DNA of 64,000 bases from positions 1 through 64,000 of the forward strand of contig DYPL01000002.1 in NCBI GenBank assembly GCA_020719945.1, read 5' to 3'. The first letter of the stretch is position 1. The number at the start of each line of letters is the position of its first letter. A program made the translations under genes and the position numbers. Positions 23,872 to 31,633 of this stretch are shown here, in pieces. This DNA comes from Turneriella parva. GTDB taxonomy: Bacteria; Spirochaetota; Leptospiria; Turneriellales; Turneriellaceae. The notes beneath the pieces are model-generated. The model had not been told where the DNA came from. It ran no database searches and saw nothing but the letters and a program-made list of their open reading frames with translations.

Positions 23872-23935
23872 ATTCTAACTTAGAATAGAATCGGCATGCT
23901 TTGTCAAACAAATTACAACAATTCTAAACTTTAGA
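23872..23935 (-). promoter_or_regulatory. Promoter region with twin TTCTAA-type palindromes
   Basis: ATTCTAA-C-TTAGAAT (23872-23886) is a perfect 15-bp palindrome and TCTAAA-C-TTTAGA (23923-23935) a perfect 13-bp one; they share the TTCTAA core. Between them on the minus strand is TTGACA (23902-23907), so the first palindrome covers the -10 region of the STAS-VanY operon. This looks like two sites for one dimeric regulator. Confidence 0.5.
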
Positions 23936-23937
23936 GT

Positions 23938-24642
23938 TTATATAAATAGATAGGAAATTCCGAGAAAAGCTTTTACGTCAAACTCCGGCTGGTTTACGGC
24001 GGCATCTGCATCTGCATATTTATAGGTAACATCTTCTCCATTTGTGCGCGGGTTATCGTCTTCATCGTCGGGAGAATAAAAATAAGTACCGTGGCCAGAC
24101 AGTGGAGATGCAAAATAATAATCTGCTTCCAGGTTAACGTTGAGAACAAAATGCTTGCTGAAGCGGACAAAGCCAGCGAGACCAGCTCCCCATCCCATTG
24201 GATCGGTTGTCACATCAAAGACTTCGTTATCGTTAATGTAGCCAAAGTTTCCTCTGAACCAGGCAAAGCGAGGTCCCGTAAGCGCATGGATAACCATTGT
24301 CTTGAATTCAAAAATTTCGTAGCTGCCACTTACTTCCAGCAACCAGGTAGATCCAGCCTCTTCAATTTTTCCGCCTTGGTTATCGTTAATAAAAATGCTG
24401 CGCACTTCTTCTGCTTTGCCGGGATCATTCTGCCAAAAGTGTCCAAACGAGGCATGGATACCTGCTGGCAACTTGTCATTAATGTTAAGCCACGAGAAGC
24501 GACCGCGAAAGCCGGTTCCATGCGAAAAACCAACGTCTGCGCCGAGCATGGGAGACTGGCCGGGAATGGTATAGCTGGCAGCTGAGAGTGGGAACAGGTT
24601 GACTAACAGGATTGATAATAACAGTATCTTTAGATTTTTCAT
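23938..24642 (-). CDS. Outer-membrane beta-barrel-like protein
   Basis: 234 residues with a Sec signal peptide ending near SAA (about residue 22). The mature part has alternating hydrophobic/aromatic strands separated by polar, Asp/Asn-rich loops (for example SPDDEDDNPRTNGED, about 190-204), and ends with an amphipathic aromatic strand, AFLGISYLFI, close to the C-terminal signal of outer-membrane barrels. About eight to ten strands seem likely. No family name was recognised. It lies between the two STAS modules on the same strand but separated from each by non-coding DNA. Confidence 0.65.
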   Translation of the reverse strand: MKNLKILLLSILLVNLFPLSAASYTIPGQSPMLGADVGFSHGTGFRGRFSWLNINDKLPAGIHASFGHFWQNDPGKAEEVRSIFINDNQGGKIEEAGSTWLLEVSGSYEIFEFKTMVIHALTGPRFAWFRGNFGYINDNEVFDVTTDPMGWGAGLAGFVRFSKHFVLNVNLEADYYFASPLSGHGTYFYSPDDEDDNPRTNGEDVTYKYADADAAVNQPEFDVKAFLGISYLFI

Positions 24643-24717
24643 AGTATCTCCAGTCGAGCAAGACCAGAATTTCGCAGAAAAGTCAACTAAAAATTATACT
24701 TTTCCCTGGGAATACCA

Positions 24718-25545
24718 TTACAGAGCTATTTTGTACCTGGGAAAACGCAATATAGCAGAGGTGTTTCTGGAATTTGTCTGTAAGGTAAACCATTCCAGGG
24801 GATTAAGGCCAAGATCATAATACACTTCGTCGGCCATGGCAATTCCCATACCGGCAGATTCCGTTGTATCAATGTATTCCGGGGAAAAATAGCGCGCAGA
24901 TTCTCCATTGGCAGCAAGAGCAGCATGCGCGTTGCGGGAACGCTCAATGCGCACAGCATCTTTTTTTAGAATAGGACTGTTGTTGACAACGGAAAAAGCA
25001 ATTTGTGCTGGTGCCACTGCAATCGTAAAATGGACGTGCATTTTTTCGCGTTCGAAGGTTGCACGGACGAGCTCAATCGTTTTGTGGTCTTCTTCTGTGA
25101 GGTCATCTGCTCCTAGCCTTTTTTTTTCGTCGGTTTTCATGAGATAGTGAACGCGCTTTTTCATTTTATCGGGAACAACATAGCGATTGAGAAATTCGCG
25201 AAGCGTATCGATTTCAAAAATAATGCGGAGGAGTTCCTCCGTATCTCCAGAGAAGGGAAGATTCGTCAGTCGTTCCTTGATCTCATCCTTGAAGGTTAAG
25301 AACTTATAATTTGCTTTAAGGCCATTAAAAATAACTTCTACAATGGCAGAGAATATGTTATACAGGTACTCCGGATTTAGCTGGAATTCCTGAAAAATTC
25401 CGTTCGTAATTGTCAAGAGCTCTTCGCGCCCAATTCTTGTGAGAGCATTAATTTTCATTACGGAAAGATTCTTTTTCCGCAGCTGCTCAAGAACCGTCTC
25501 AAGCTTGTTTGTCGATTCTTCAATTGGCTTAAACTGGCTGTTCAT
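24718..25545 (-). CDS. Divergent HATPase-fold regulator partner of STAS
   Basis: 275 residues from the ATG at 25545 (a TTG 30 bp upstream is the alternative). The C-terminal two thirds follow the GHKL ATPase plan in degenerate form: an N-box-like helix, AIVEVIFNGLKANYKF (normally ELxxNAxxH); after a helical insertion of about 100 residues, a strand pair and FSVVNNSPILKKDA where the G1 box V-x-DNG-x-G-I should be; and SAGMGIAMADEVYYDLGL in place of the G2 box. It sits 16 bp after a STAS gene. It is probably an anti-sigma-like or pseudo-kinase partner; ATP binding is uncertain because the key Asp-Gly residues are altered. Confidence 0.6.
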   Translation of the reverse strand: MNSQFKPIEESTNKLETVLEQLRKKNLSVMKINALTRIGREELLTITNGIFQEFQLNPEYLYNIFSAIVEVIFNGLKANYKFLTFKDEIKERLTNLPFSGDTEELLRIIFEIDTLREFLNRYVVPDKMKKRVHYLMKTDEKKRLGADDLTEEDHKTIELVRATFEREKMHVHFTIAVAPAQIAFSVVNNSPILKKDAVRIERSRNAHAALAANGESARYFSPEYIDTTESAGMGIAMADEVYYDLGLNPLEWFTLQTNSRNTSAILRFPRYKIAL

Positions 25546-25561
25546 GAGAACAATCCCGGAT

Positions 25562-25873
25562 TCACGATAATCCAATGAAATCTGAAAGTCCCACAGTTCT
25601 AAGAACTTTTTTGAAGTGGTCGTTCATGGAGCGCAGCGTCAGGGAAGCATTTCTTTCGTTAAGACGATTGATAAGGCTGATCAGCAGCGCTATTCCGGAG
25701 GAATTGAGGTATTCTGATTTTTGAAGATCCAATACAATCAGATTTTGATTGGGGTCTATTTGGTCAATGGCCTGGAAAAGGGCGGTTTCCGATTCTCCCG
25801 TGAAATCGCCTTCCACGAAAATAATCGTTTGATCCTTTTCCCTTTGGGCGGTTGCAGAAAAGCTGACAGACAT
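25562..25873 (-). CDS. STAS-domain protein paired with HATPase-like gene
   Basis: 103 residues, one STAS domain: IIFVEGDFTGESETALFQAI, the core strand LIVLDLQKSEYLNSSGIALL with the conserved NSSG (phosphorylation loop), and a final helix, HFKKVLRTVGLSDFIGL. It overlaps or abuts the HATPase-like gene, the standard arrangement of an antagonist with its kinase. It lies 38 bp downstream of prmC on the same strand, so it may share the hisD-prmC transcript. Confidence 0.9.
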   Translation of the reverse strand: MSVSFSATAQREKDQTIIFVEGDFTGESETALFQAIDQIDPNQNLIVLDLQKSEYLNSSGIALLISLINRLNERNASLTLRSMNDHFKKVLRTVGLSDFIGLS

Positions 25874-25911
25874 GGCATCTATCTTCAGAACCGAGGTAGA
25901 TTGTCAATGAA

Positions 25912-26754
25912 TTACAGTCGCGCCCGCAGAAAATGCTGGCGATCCGAATAGTCCCGCCGCATTTCTACTTCTGAAAAGCCGACTTTCTTGAGCAATTCAG
26001 TGTGCGATTCAATAAGAGAAGGATTCGTTTCCAGAAAAAAATTCCCGCCCTCGGAAAGATAGTTCTTTGCTCCAGAAAAAAGATTCTCAAAAAATGCGGG
26101 TTCTGGAATGAGAAGCGCAGTCTTTGGTTCATGCTCTTTTACGCTGGCAGAAAGAACAGAATACTCTTCTGCAGTGATATACGGCGGATTGCTGACGATC
26201 AGTGAAAATTTTATTCCAGAGGGAATTCCTGCATAAAGATTAGATACAATGTAATCCACACGATTCCCCAGACAGGCCTCGCCATTTTTACGCGCTGTTT
26301 CAAGAGCTCCTTCGGAAATATCTGAGAGAGTTATCTGGCTGTTTGCCAGTTCCAGGCAAAGTGTTATCCCAATGCATCCTGTTCCTGTTCCGAGATCAAG
26401 GATGGAAAGTGCTTCCTCTTTAGAATAATAGCTTAGAATCCAGCTTACGAGTTCTTCTGTCTCCGGGCGGGGAATTAGAGTGTATTGAGAAACGGCAAAG
26501 TCGCGGCCAAAAAAATTTTTTGTACCTGTTAAATAGGCGGTCGGTGCTCCAAGTGATTTTTGTTTTATGAGCTCTCTTAGGGTTGCCATTTCACTTTCTG
26601 AGAGTGGTTTTGCATCTTCTGTGATGAGCTGGTAGCGCTGAAGGTTAAGAGCATGAGCAAACAATATCTGCGCCTCTGCTCTCGGTTTTTCTATACCCTT
26701 GCGGCGAAGAAAATCCTCGCTCTTTTTGAGTAAATCGCCTAAAGTGTTTACCAT
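25912..26754 (-). CDS. prmC: Peptide chain release factor glutamine methyltransferase
   Basis: 280 residues. Methylates the Gln of the GGQ motif in release factors RF1 and RF2 using S-adenosylmethionine. The N-terminal helical domain (about 1-75) and linker (PTAYLTGTKNFFGRDF, family: P.qYi.G...F.g..f) precede the methyltransferase fold with YTLIPRPETEELV, the SAM loop ILDLGTGTGCIGI, and the catalytic SNPPYI. The start overlaps the preceding stop by one base (TGATG). It is usually next to prfA, which is not in this window. Confidence 0.95.
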   Translation of the reverse strand: MVNTLGDLLKKSEDFLRRKGIEKPRAEAQILFAHALNLQRYQLITEDAKPLSESEMATLRELIKQKSLGAPTAYLTGTKNFFGRDFAVSQYTLIPRPETEELVSWILSYYSKEEALSILDLGTGTGCIGITLCLELANSQITLSDISEGALETARKNGEACLGNRVDYIVSNLYAGIPSGIKFSLIVSNPPYITAEEYSVLSASVKEHEPKTALLIPEPAFFENLFSGAKNYLSEGGNFFLETNPSLIESHTELLKKVGFSEVEMRRDYSDRQHFLRARL

Positions 26755-27233
26755 CAGGGTAATTCCGGGTGGCGTTCTTTTAGAAATTCCGTAAAGGAAT
26801 CCACGGAGTGCAGAATCATCTCATAAACAGATTGAAAACTGTCTGAACCATGGCCATAGGGATCGGGCACGTCTAAACCTTTTCCAAGCGCATCAAAATC
26901 CCGCATCTTAAAGACTTTGTTTTCGGGTACTCCAAACTCATGGATCAAGTTTTGTTTGTTGGATTCATCCATGGCAATAAAATACTGAAACTGGCGATTA
27001 TCGTGGTGGCTTACAGGCCGCGAACGCTGACCGGTTATGTCGAGGCCATGCTGTCTGGCTACATGAATGGATCCCCGATCTGGTTTCTCTCCCTGGTGCC
27101 ATCCAGATGTTCCCGCAGAGTCCACATAGACAAATTCTTCCCAGCCAAGGTCGCGCACTTTTTTTTGGAAAACACCATGCGCCAGCGGAGACCGACAAAT
27201 ATTACCAAGGCAGACAAACAGAATCTGGATCAA
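26754..27233 (-). CDS. Low-molecular-weight protein tyrosine phosphatase
   Basis: 159 residues. The P-loop CLGNICRSP (Cys8) at the very N-terminus and the general-acid loop VPDPYG are the two signatures of this family; SAGTSGWHQGEKPDRGS is also conserved. It removes phosphate from tyrosine, and some members act on arginine. The start is TTG at 27233, overlapping the preceding stop (TTGA), matching the TTG use seen for the TetR gene. No tyrosine kinase is encoded nearby, so the target is unknown. Confidence 0.92.
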   Translation of the reverse strand: MIQILFVCLGNICRSPLAHGVFQKKVRDLGWEEFVYVDSAGTSGWHQGEKPDRGSIHVARQHGLDITGQRSRPVSHHDNRQFQYFIAMDESNKQNLIHEFGVPENKVFKMRDFDALGKGLDVPDPYGHGSDSFQSVYEMILHSVDSFTEFLKERHPELP

Positions 27234-27664
27234 CGCGTTCCTCCGGCAAAAGAATGGATTACTATAAAACCAGACAATATCTCCTGTTCCTCCAGTGAGA
27301 AAAATGATGCATCAGAGAAATAATTTTTCTCCCACAGGCTGTAAATATAGCGACAGGCAGCAATGCCCTGGCGGGATATGAGCGCGCCTTTTCCATCGCC
27401 TGAATAGAATAGGGGAATTTTGCTCTTCTTTAAAAAATCGGGTGCGGAATAGGTTTCCTTATCGAGTTTTATTCCATCCAGCAAAAGGGAGTCAACCGGT
27501 TCGTCGGAGGGGAAAATGCCTAAGTCCTGCAAATGCACTTCCCGCGTGTTTTTGGAATCGGTAAGCGCAACGAGAGCAGGCACGTCGGGCAGAAAAAAAG
27601 TTCCCTTATGCTCCCAGAGAAGAGGCGCGTGTCTGGCAGAAAAATCAGATTTTATAAGTTGCAC
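27230..27664 (-). CDS. Hypothetical protein, possibly rhodanese-like
   Basis: 144 residues with a GTG start at 27664. The segments LVALTDSKNTREVHLQDLG and IPLFYSGDGKGALISRQGIA occupy the positions of the first strand-loop (D-x-R...E-x-x-x-G-H-I) and active-site loop (V-x-Y-C-x-x-G) of rhodanese domains, but the catalytic cysteine is absent (FYSGDGKG). This likeness is weak and could be coincidence. It is coupled by TTGA to the tyrosine phosphatase gene, whose P-loop fold is distantly similar, so a regulatory pairing is imaginable. No confident function. Confidence 0.5.
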   Translation of the reverse strand: MQLIKSDFSARHAPLLWEHKGTFFLPDVPALVALTDSKNTREVHLQDLGIFPSDEPVDSLLLDGIKLDKETYSAPDFLKKSKIPLFYSGDGKGALISRQGIAACRYIYSLWEKNYFSDASFFSLEEQEILSGFIVIHSFAGGTR

Positions 27665-27723
27665 GGTTCACCAAAATACTGCCGCGACTCCCTGTAAAGA
27701 ACTACAGAACAACTCCGACCGCT

Positions 27724-28788
27724 CTATACTTGCAAGGAGTAGATGCTCACGGTGGAATGGCGGCCCCGGATTGTTTGTGCTCCGAGCGGCTTTAAATTGT
27801 ACTGTACCTTCAGGGTGCCAATCGTTTTTTCTTCTGTAAGAATTTTCTCTCCCGCCTCTTTGGTCAAATCCTGCAGGCGTGCCGCAATATTGACGGCATC
27901 GCCAAGAACAGTGTATTCAATGCGTTCTACCGAGCCAATATTGCCGGCAAACACGACACCAGTCGCAATGCCAATTCCGTAATGGACAGGTGCCTTCAGA
28001 AACTCCGGGCGTCGCCCATTATATTCTGCAATGTATTTGTCGATTTCTATGGCGCAGTTCAATGAATTTTCTGGATCGCTTTCTGAAGGAACAGGAGCAC
28101 CAAATGTCGCAAGAATTCCATCCCCCAGTATTTTATTGACAGAGCCGCCGCTGGCAAAGACTCTCTTCATCACGCCACCCGTTATTTCGCTCAGGAAGGC
28201 AGAAAAAACATCTGGCGGAAGAGACTCTGCAATTGTCGTGGAGTTGCGCAGATCAAAAAAGAGAATAGTGACTTTTACGTTTTGCCCACCGAGGTCGGTG
28301 GAAATTTCTTCGGACAGAATTTTTTCTACAAGATCGTTGGAGAAATATTTTGTGAGCAGTTTTTTTTCTTTGCGCAGTTTTTCATTGAGTTCCCGGATTT
28401 TCTCGCTGATCATTCGCATCCGCAGAATATTTTGAATTTTGAGAGTGAGCTCCAGCGGATCTATGGGCTTCTGTATAAAATCCTGGGCGCCACCAGAAAA
28501 TCCTTGGATGCGAATTTCCTTGTTCAAGGCAGCAGACATTAAAATTACAGCGGGCGGATCGTCGAGGATAGTATCATTTATTTTTTCGAGGGCTTCAATG
28601 CCATCCATCCCCGGCATTTCCACATCGATGATTGCAATATGTGGTGAGAACTGCACAGACTTCTCAAATGCTTCGTGGCCGTTCGATGCATGGATAATTT
28701 CGTATCGGTTGATTTTCAGGATTGTGGTGAGCAGTACCAGTTGATCTGGATCATCTTCTGCAATTAGAATTTTTGGTATTAATTTCAT
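27724..28788 (-). CDS. Response regulator-class III nucleotide cyclase
   Basis: 354 residues: a receiver domain (1-120) with acidic pair EDD, phospho-acceptor Asp55 in IAIIDVEMPGMDG and the KP motif (FIQKPIDP); a signalling helix (about 122-155); and a class III adenylate/guanylate cyclase domain (about 165-350). The cyclase has the first metal Asp (LFFDLRNST), the second in LGDGILATFG, a lysine (NKILGDG) typical of adenine specificity, and TVLGDAVNIAARLQ with the transition-state Asn/Arg. It should make cAMP in response to phosphorylation. No histidine kinase is adjacent. The start overlaps the hisD stop (ATGA). Confidence 0.93.
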   Translation of the reverse strand: MKLIPKILIAEDDPDQLVLLTTILKINRYEIIHASNGHEAFEKSVQFSPHIAIIDVEMPGMDGIEALEKINDTILDDPPAVILMSAALNKEIRIQGFSGGAQDFIQKPIDPLELTLKIQNILRMRMISEKIRELNEKLRKEKKLLTKYFSNDLVEKILSEEISTDLGGQNVKVTILFFDLRNSTTIAESLPPDVFSAFLSEITGGVMKRVFASGGSVNKILGDGILATFGAPVPSESDPENSLNCAIEIDKYIAEYNGRRPEFLKAPVHYGIGIATGVVFAGNIGSVERIEYTVLGDAVNIAARLQDLTKEAGEKILTEEKTIGTLKVQYNLKPLGAQTIRGRHSTVSIYSLQV

Positions 28789-30116
28789 TGTTTTTCACCA
28801 AAGCGTGCGAGTACAGAATATCCGTGCTCTGCAAAAAGGTTTTCGACGCGGGACATGGTGGCAATAGCATCGGCTCCTGCCTGCAGTCCTTCCTGGGTCA
28901 CGGTTTGCCAAGTAATGCGCCTGTAGAAAGTGTGCACGCTTACGCCAGAAGAATACCTTGCTGCCCTGCCCGTCGGAAGAATGTGATTGGTTCCCGTGTA
29001 GTAATCTCCGGCTGCAACCGGGGCAAAGTCGCCCGCGAAAATAGAACCGGCAGCGGTAATCAATGACAGAAGTTCATTGTTGCGCGTTGTCTGGATTTCA
29101 AGATGTTCCGGAGCGTAATCATTGCTGAAGGCAACGGCTTCCTCCAGATCTTTTGCCAGGAAAATTTTTCCATTGCGCATAATGGATTCTCTCATAATTT
29201 TTTTTCGCGCTTCTTCGTCTTCTCGCGAGGCAATGGCTTCTTCGATCGCTTTCACCGTCGCATCCACCGTTTTTTGGCTGGTGGTTAACATAATAGCAAT
29301 GGCGTCTTCATCGTGCTCTGCCTGCGCAAGCAGGTCGTGGGCAAGATAGTGTGGATTCGCAGATTCGTCAGCAATAATGAGCACTTCGGAAGGGCCTGCA
29401 AAGGAATCGATTCCACATAGATTTTTTGAGAAGGCATATGTTTTAGCGGCAGCCACGAAAATATTGCCTGGCCCGTAAATAAAGTCCACAGGCTCTATAG
29501 ACAATTCCTCTACACCATAGGCAGCCGCGAGAATGGATTGAGCCCCGCCTGCCTGCAGCAAACGGGTGACGCCTGCCATATGGGCTATCGCGGCTACGAC
29601 ATCGTTAATTCTTCCGGTTTGTTTTTCGGGTGGAGAAAGCAGTAAAATATCTTTAACGCCTGCTATTTTTGCAGGCAATACACCCATGAGAACTGTAGAC
29701 GGATACAGTGCCTTGCCACCGGGAACGTAGAGCGCTACCCGGTCAAAGGGTTGAAAACGAAATCCCAGAGTGTTATCCGCAATCACTGCCTGGTATCCGT
29801 GGGGAGTTTGTTTTTCATGGAAAGCTTGAATATTCTCTTTTGCTTTTTCAAAAGCTTCAATAATTTCTGGAGATTTGGATTTTACAGTGTTGTAGGCAGA
29901 TTCAAGGTCTTCCGCTGTAAGAATGGGTTTCTGAGGAAGTCCACCATCAAAACGCTCTGCTGCATCCGAAAGTGCTTGGTAGGAATGATTTCGAAAAGCC
30001 TGAGCAAGAGGCTCAATGGTGCCCGATATTACATTGTCCAGATTGAGAGAAGAGCGATACAGGAGATTTTTATATTCCTGTCGGGACAGCGAAGAAAGCG
30101 TTTGAATCTCAATCAT
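28785..30116 (-). CDS. hisD: Histidinol dehydrogenase
   Basis: 443 residues from the ATG at 30116. Oxidises histidinol to histidine in two NAD-dependent steps, the end of histidine synthesis. Diagnostic segments: RFQPFDRVALYVPGGKALYPST, GPGNIFVAAAKTYAFS, GIDSFAGPSEVLIIADESA, LAQAEHDEDA, YAPEHLEI and FVPxAAGDYYTGTNHILPT-like (zinc and substrate residues, here in APVAAGDYYTGTNHILP). No other his genes are in the window. A small hairpin (AACCTGA/TCAGGTT, 30122-30144) lies just upstream; I see no His leader peptide. It heads the minus-strand run down to prmC. Confidence 0.96.
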   Translation of the reverse strand: MIEIQTLSSLSRQEYKNLLYRSSLNLDNVISGTIEPLAQAFRNHSYQALSDAAERFDGGLPQKPILTAEDLESAYNTVKSKSPEIIEAFEKAKENIQAFHEKQTPHGYQAVIADNTLGFRFQPFDRVALYVPGGKALYPSTVLMGVLPAKIAGVKDILLLSPPEKQTGRINDVVAAIAHMAGVTRLLQAGGAQSILAAAYGVEELSIEPVDFIYGPGNIFVAAAKTYAFSKNLCGIDSFAGPSEVLIIADESANPHYLAHDLLAQAEHDEDAIAIMLTTSQKTVDATVKAIEEAIASREDEEARKKIMRESIMRNGKIFLAKDLEEAVAFSNDYAPEHLEIQTTRNNELLSLITAAGSIFAGDFAPVAAGDYYTGTNHILPTGRAARYSSGVSVHTFYRRITWQTVTQEGLQAGADAIATMSRVENLFAEHGYSVLARFGEKQ

Positions 30117-30189
30117 GAACAAACCTGAATTGCATACTCAGGTTGAAAAGTTTGATTTACGTTCCGTTTAATTTTTTTAAAACCGGCGT

Positions 30190-31125
30190 ATGCGGATCCA
30201 TGTTTTTGTGGCGGTTGTTTCAGTCTTTCTGGTTTTTACGTGCGGGAAGCCCAGTCCTTATATTACTAAATCGGCAGTTGAAAAGCTCACATCCATGCCG
30301 GTCACACAACTAAAAGAACAGAAGCGTTTTAACGTGGCAGGAGATGTCGAGTTAGAGAATGTCAGCGTATTCACCAGCGGAGAAAAATCCGTCGTTGCTT
30401 TTTTTTCTGGTGAAAAATCCAGCTACAGGCTTTTGCGCGCGTATCAAGTTCCCGGTAATCTCGTTCAAATGAGCTTTCTCAATACAGGTTTTTCTTTTTC
30501 CCATGCAATGCTGCTCGTCCAGAAAAATAATAAAGACTCAATAATACTCATCGACTCTGCAGATTTTGAGCAGAGCTTTGATAATGTGCAGCGTTCCAGA
30601 GTTTTTCTTACAAAAGACAATGCTGGCAGAGATATTTTAATGCTGGGAGATATATCATACCGCTACAATGTTTTGGGTTACGAAGAAATTCATTCCGAGC
30701 ATCCATTTTTCTACTGGCACCCTGTTGTGTTCAATGGAGATAACTCCGAAATCAAAATGGAAAACCGGGGAGCGTATACAGGCAGAGCTATCATTACCAT
30801 TGAATTTCCGGATTTAAAAGGCAGGCAGATAGATTCCATTTTAGCTCTCAACCGCGATATCAGTACAGTAAAATTGTATAAAGAGGGGCAGGGGATTCAT
30901 AAAAAAGGGGGGAGCCGAATTGCATCCTCTTGGCCGATGATAGAGATTATAAAAGAACCCTTCCTTTCTGGGGGAACCATAAAACTTCCACTGCGACTCC
31001 AGAAAGAGGCGGGTCGGATACAGGTGAGAGCCGTGTATCAAGTAAATGGCGTGCTGTGGGAATGGCCTGCCAAGGGAATAACAGGCCAGCAGGGATACGC
31101 AGTCTATGAAATTCCGGCTCCCTGA
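30190..31125 (+). CDS. Lipoprotein of unknown function
   Basis: 311 residues; signal segment and lipobox ending VFTC at about Cys18, the loose consensus accepted in spirochaetes. The mature part is all-beta in character with many short charged strands; no domain was recognised. It is divergent from hisD (about 70 bp between starts) and overlaps the next lipoprotein gene by 20 bp, so the two are co-translated and may work together at the envelope. Confidence 0.75.
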   Translation: MRIHVFVAVVSVFLVFTCGKPSPYITKSAVEKLTSMPVTQLKEQKRFNVAGDVELENVSVFTSGEKSVVAFFSGEKSSYRLLRAYQVPGNLVQMSFLNTGFSFSHAMLLVQKNNKDSIILIDSADFEQSFDNVQRSRVFLTKDNAGRDILMLGDISYRYNVLGYEEIHSEHPFFYWHPVVFNGDNSEIKMENRGAYTGRAIITIEFPDLKGRQIDSILALNRDISTVKLYKEGQGIHKKGGSRIASSWPMIEIIKEPFLSGGTIKLPLRLQKEAGRIQVRAVYQVNGVLWEWPAKGITGQQGYAVYEIPAP

Positions 31126-31591
31126 ATATTTTCTGGTCTTCTTTCTCTCTGTGCTGCTTGCATCCTGCGCAGAGAGAAAAAGCGTGTTTGCTTTTCGGGA
31201 AGTTCGCCCAATCGACGGGGAAATGCTCGAGAGCGTTATATACAGACCATCAGAGTTCCGCATTGTAAAACCACCCGTTGAATTTATGGATGGACATGAC
31301 TTGTGGATGTCTTACACTCCCGCCAGAAAAAAAGCGGCTACGCCCTATGCTATTTCACTCGCTCATAAGAGTCTTGATTTCATGGAGATTGATTTGCGCA
31401 ACCGCATGCTCGATACTTCTGTTGGCAGCATTGTAGACAGATACCAGAATCTAAAGATAGGAGAATATCGCTTTCGCATTGCTCTCGATGGAAAAATTAT
31501 CGATGAGCTGTATTTTCGCATTATACCCGGCAGAGGAACAGGACATCTGGATTACGACGCTCCATTGTCAACGGATCCTCAGCTTCCTTAA
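31106..31591 (+). CDS. Lipoprotein of unknown function
   Basis: 161 residues; signal segment and clear lipobox LLASC at about Cys21. The mature region carries a DGHDLWMSYTP segment and a terminal beta-rich part, YRFRIALDGKIIDELYFRI, that looks like an immunoglobulin-like or C2-type strand pair; no family was recognised. The start lies inside the end of the upstream lipoprotein gene. Convergent with the AAA+ gene, 42 bp away. Confidence 0.75.
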   Translation: MKFRLPEYFLVFFLSVLLASCAERKSVFAFREVRPIDGEMLESVIYRPSEFRIVKPPVEFMDGHDLWMSYTPARKKAATPYAISLAHKSLDFMEIDLRNRMLDTSVGSIVDRYQNLKIGEYRFRIALDGKIIDELYFRIIPGRGTGHLDYDAPLSTDPQLP

Positions 31592-31633
31592 ATCTTTCTC
31601 TCGAAATCAGTCAGCGAAAACAAGAAACCTGCC

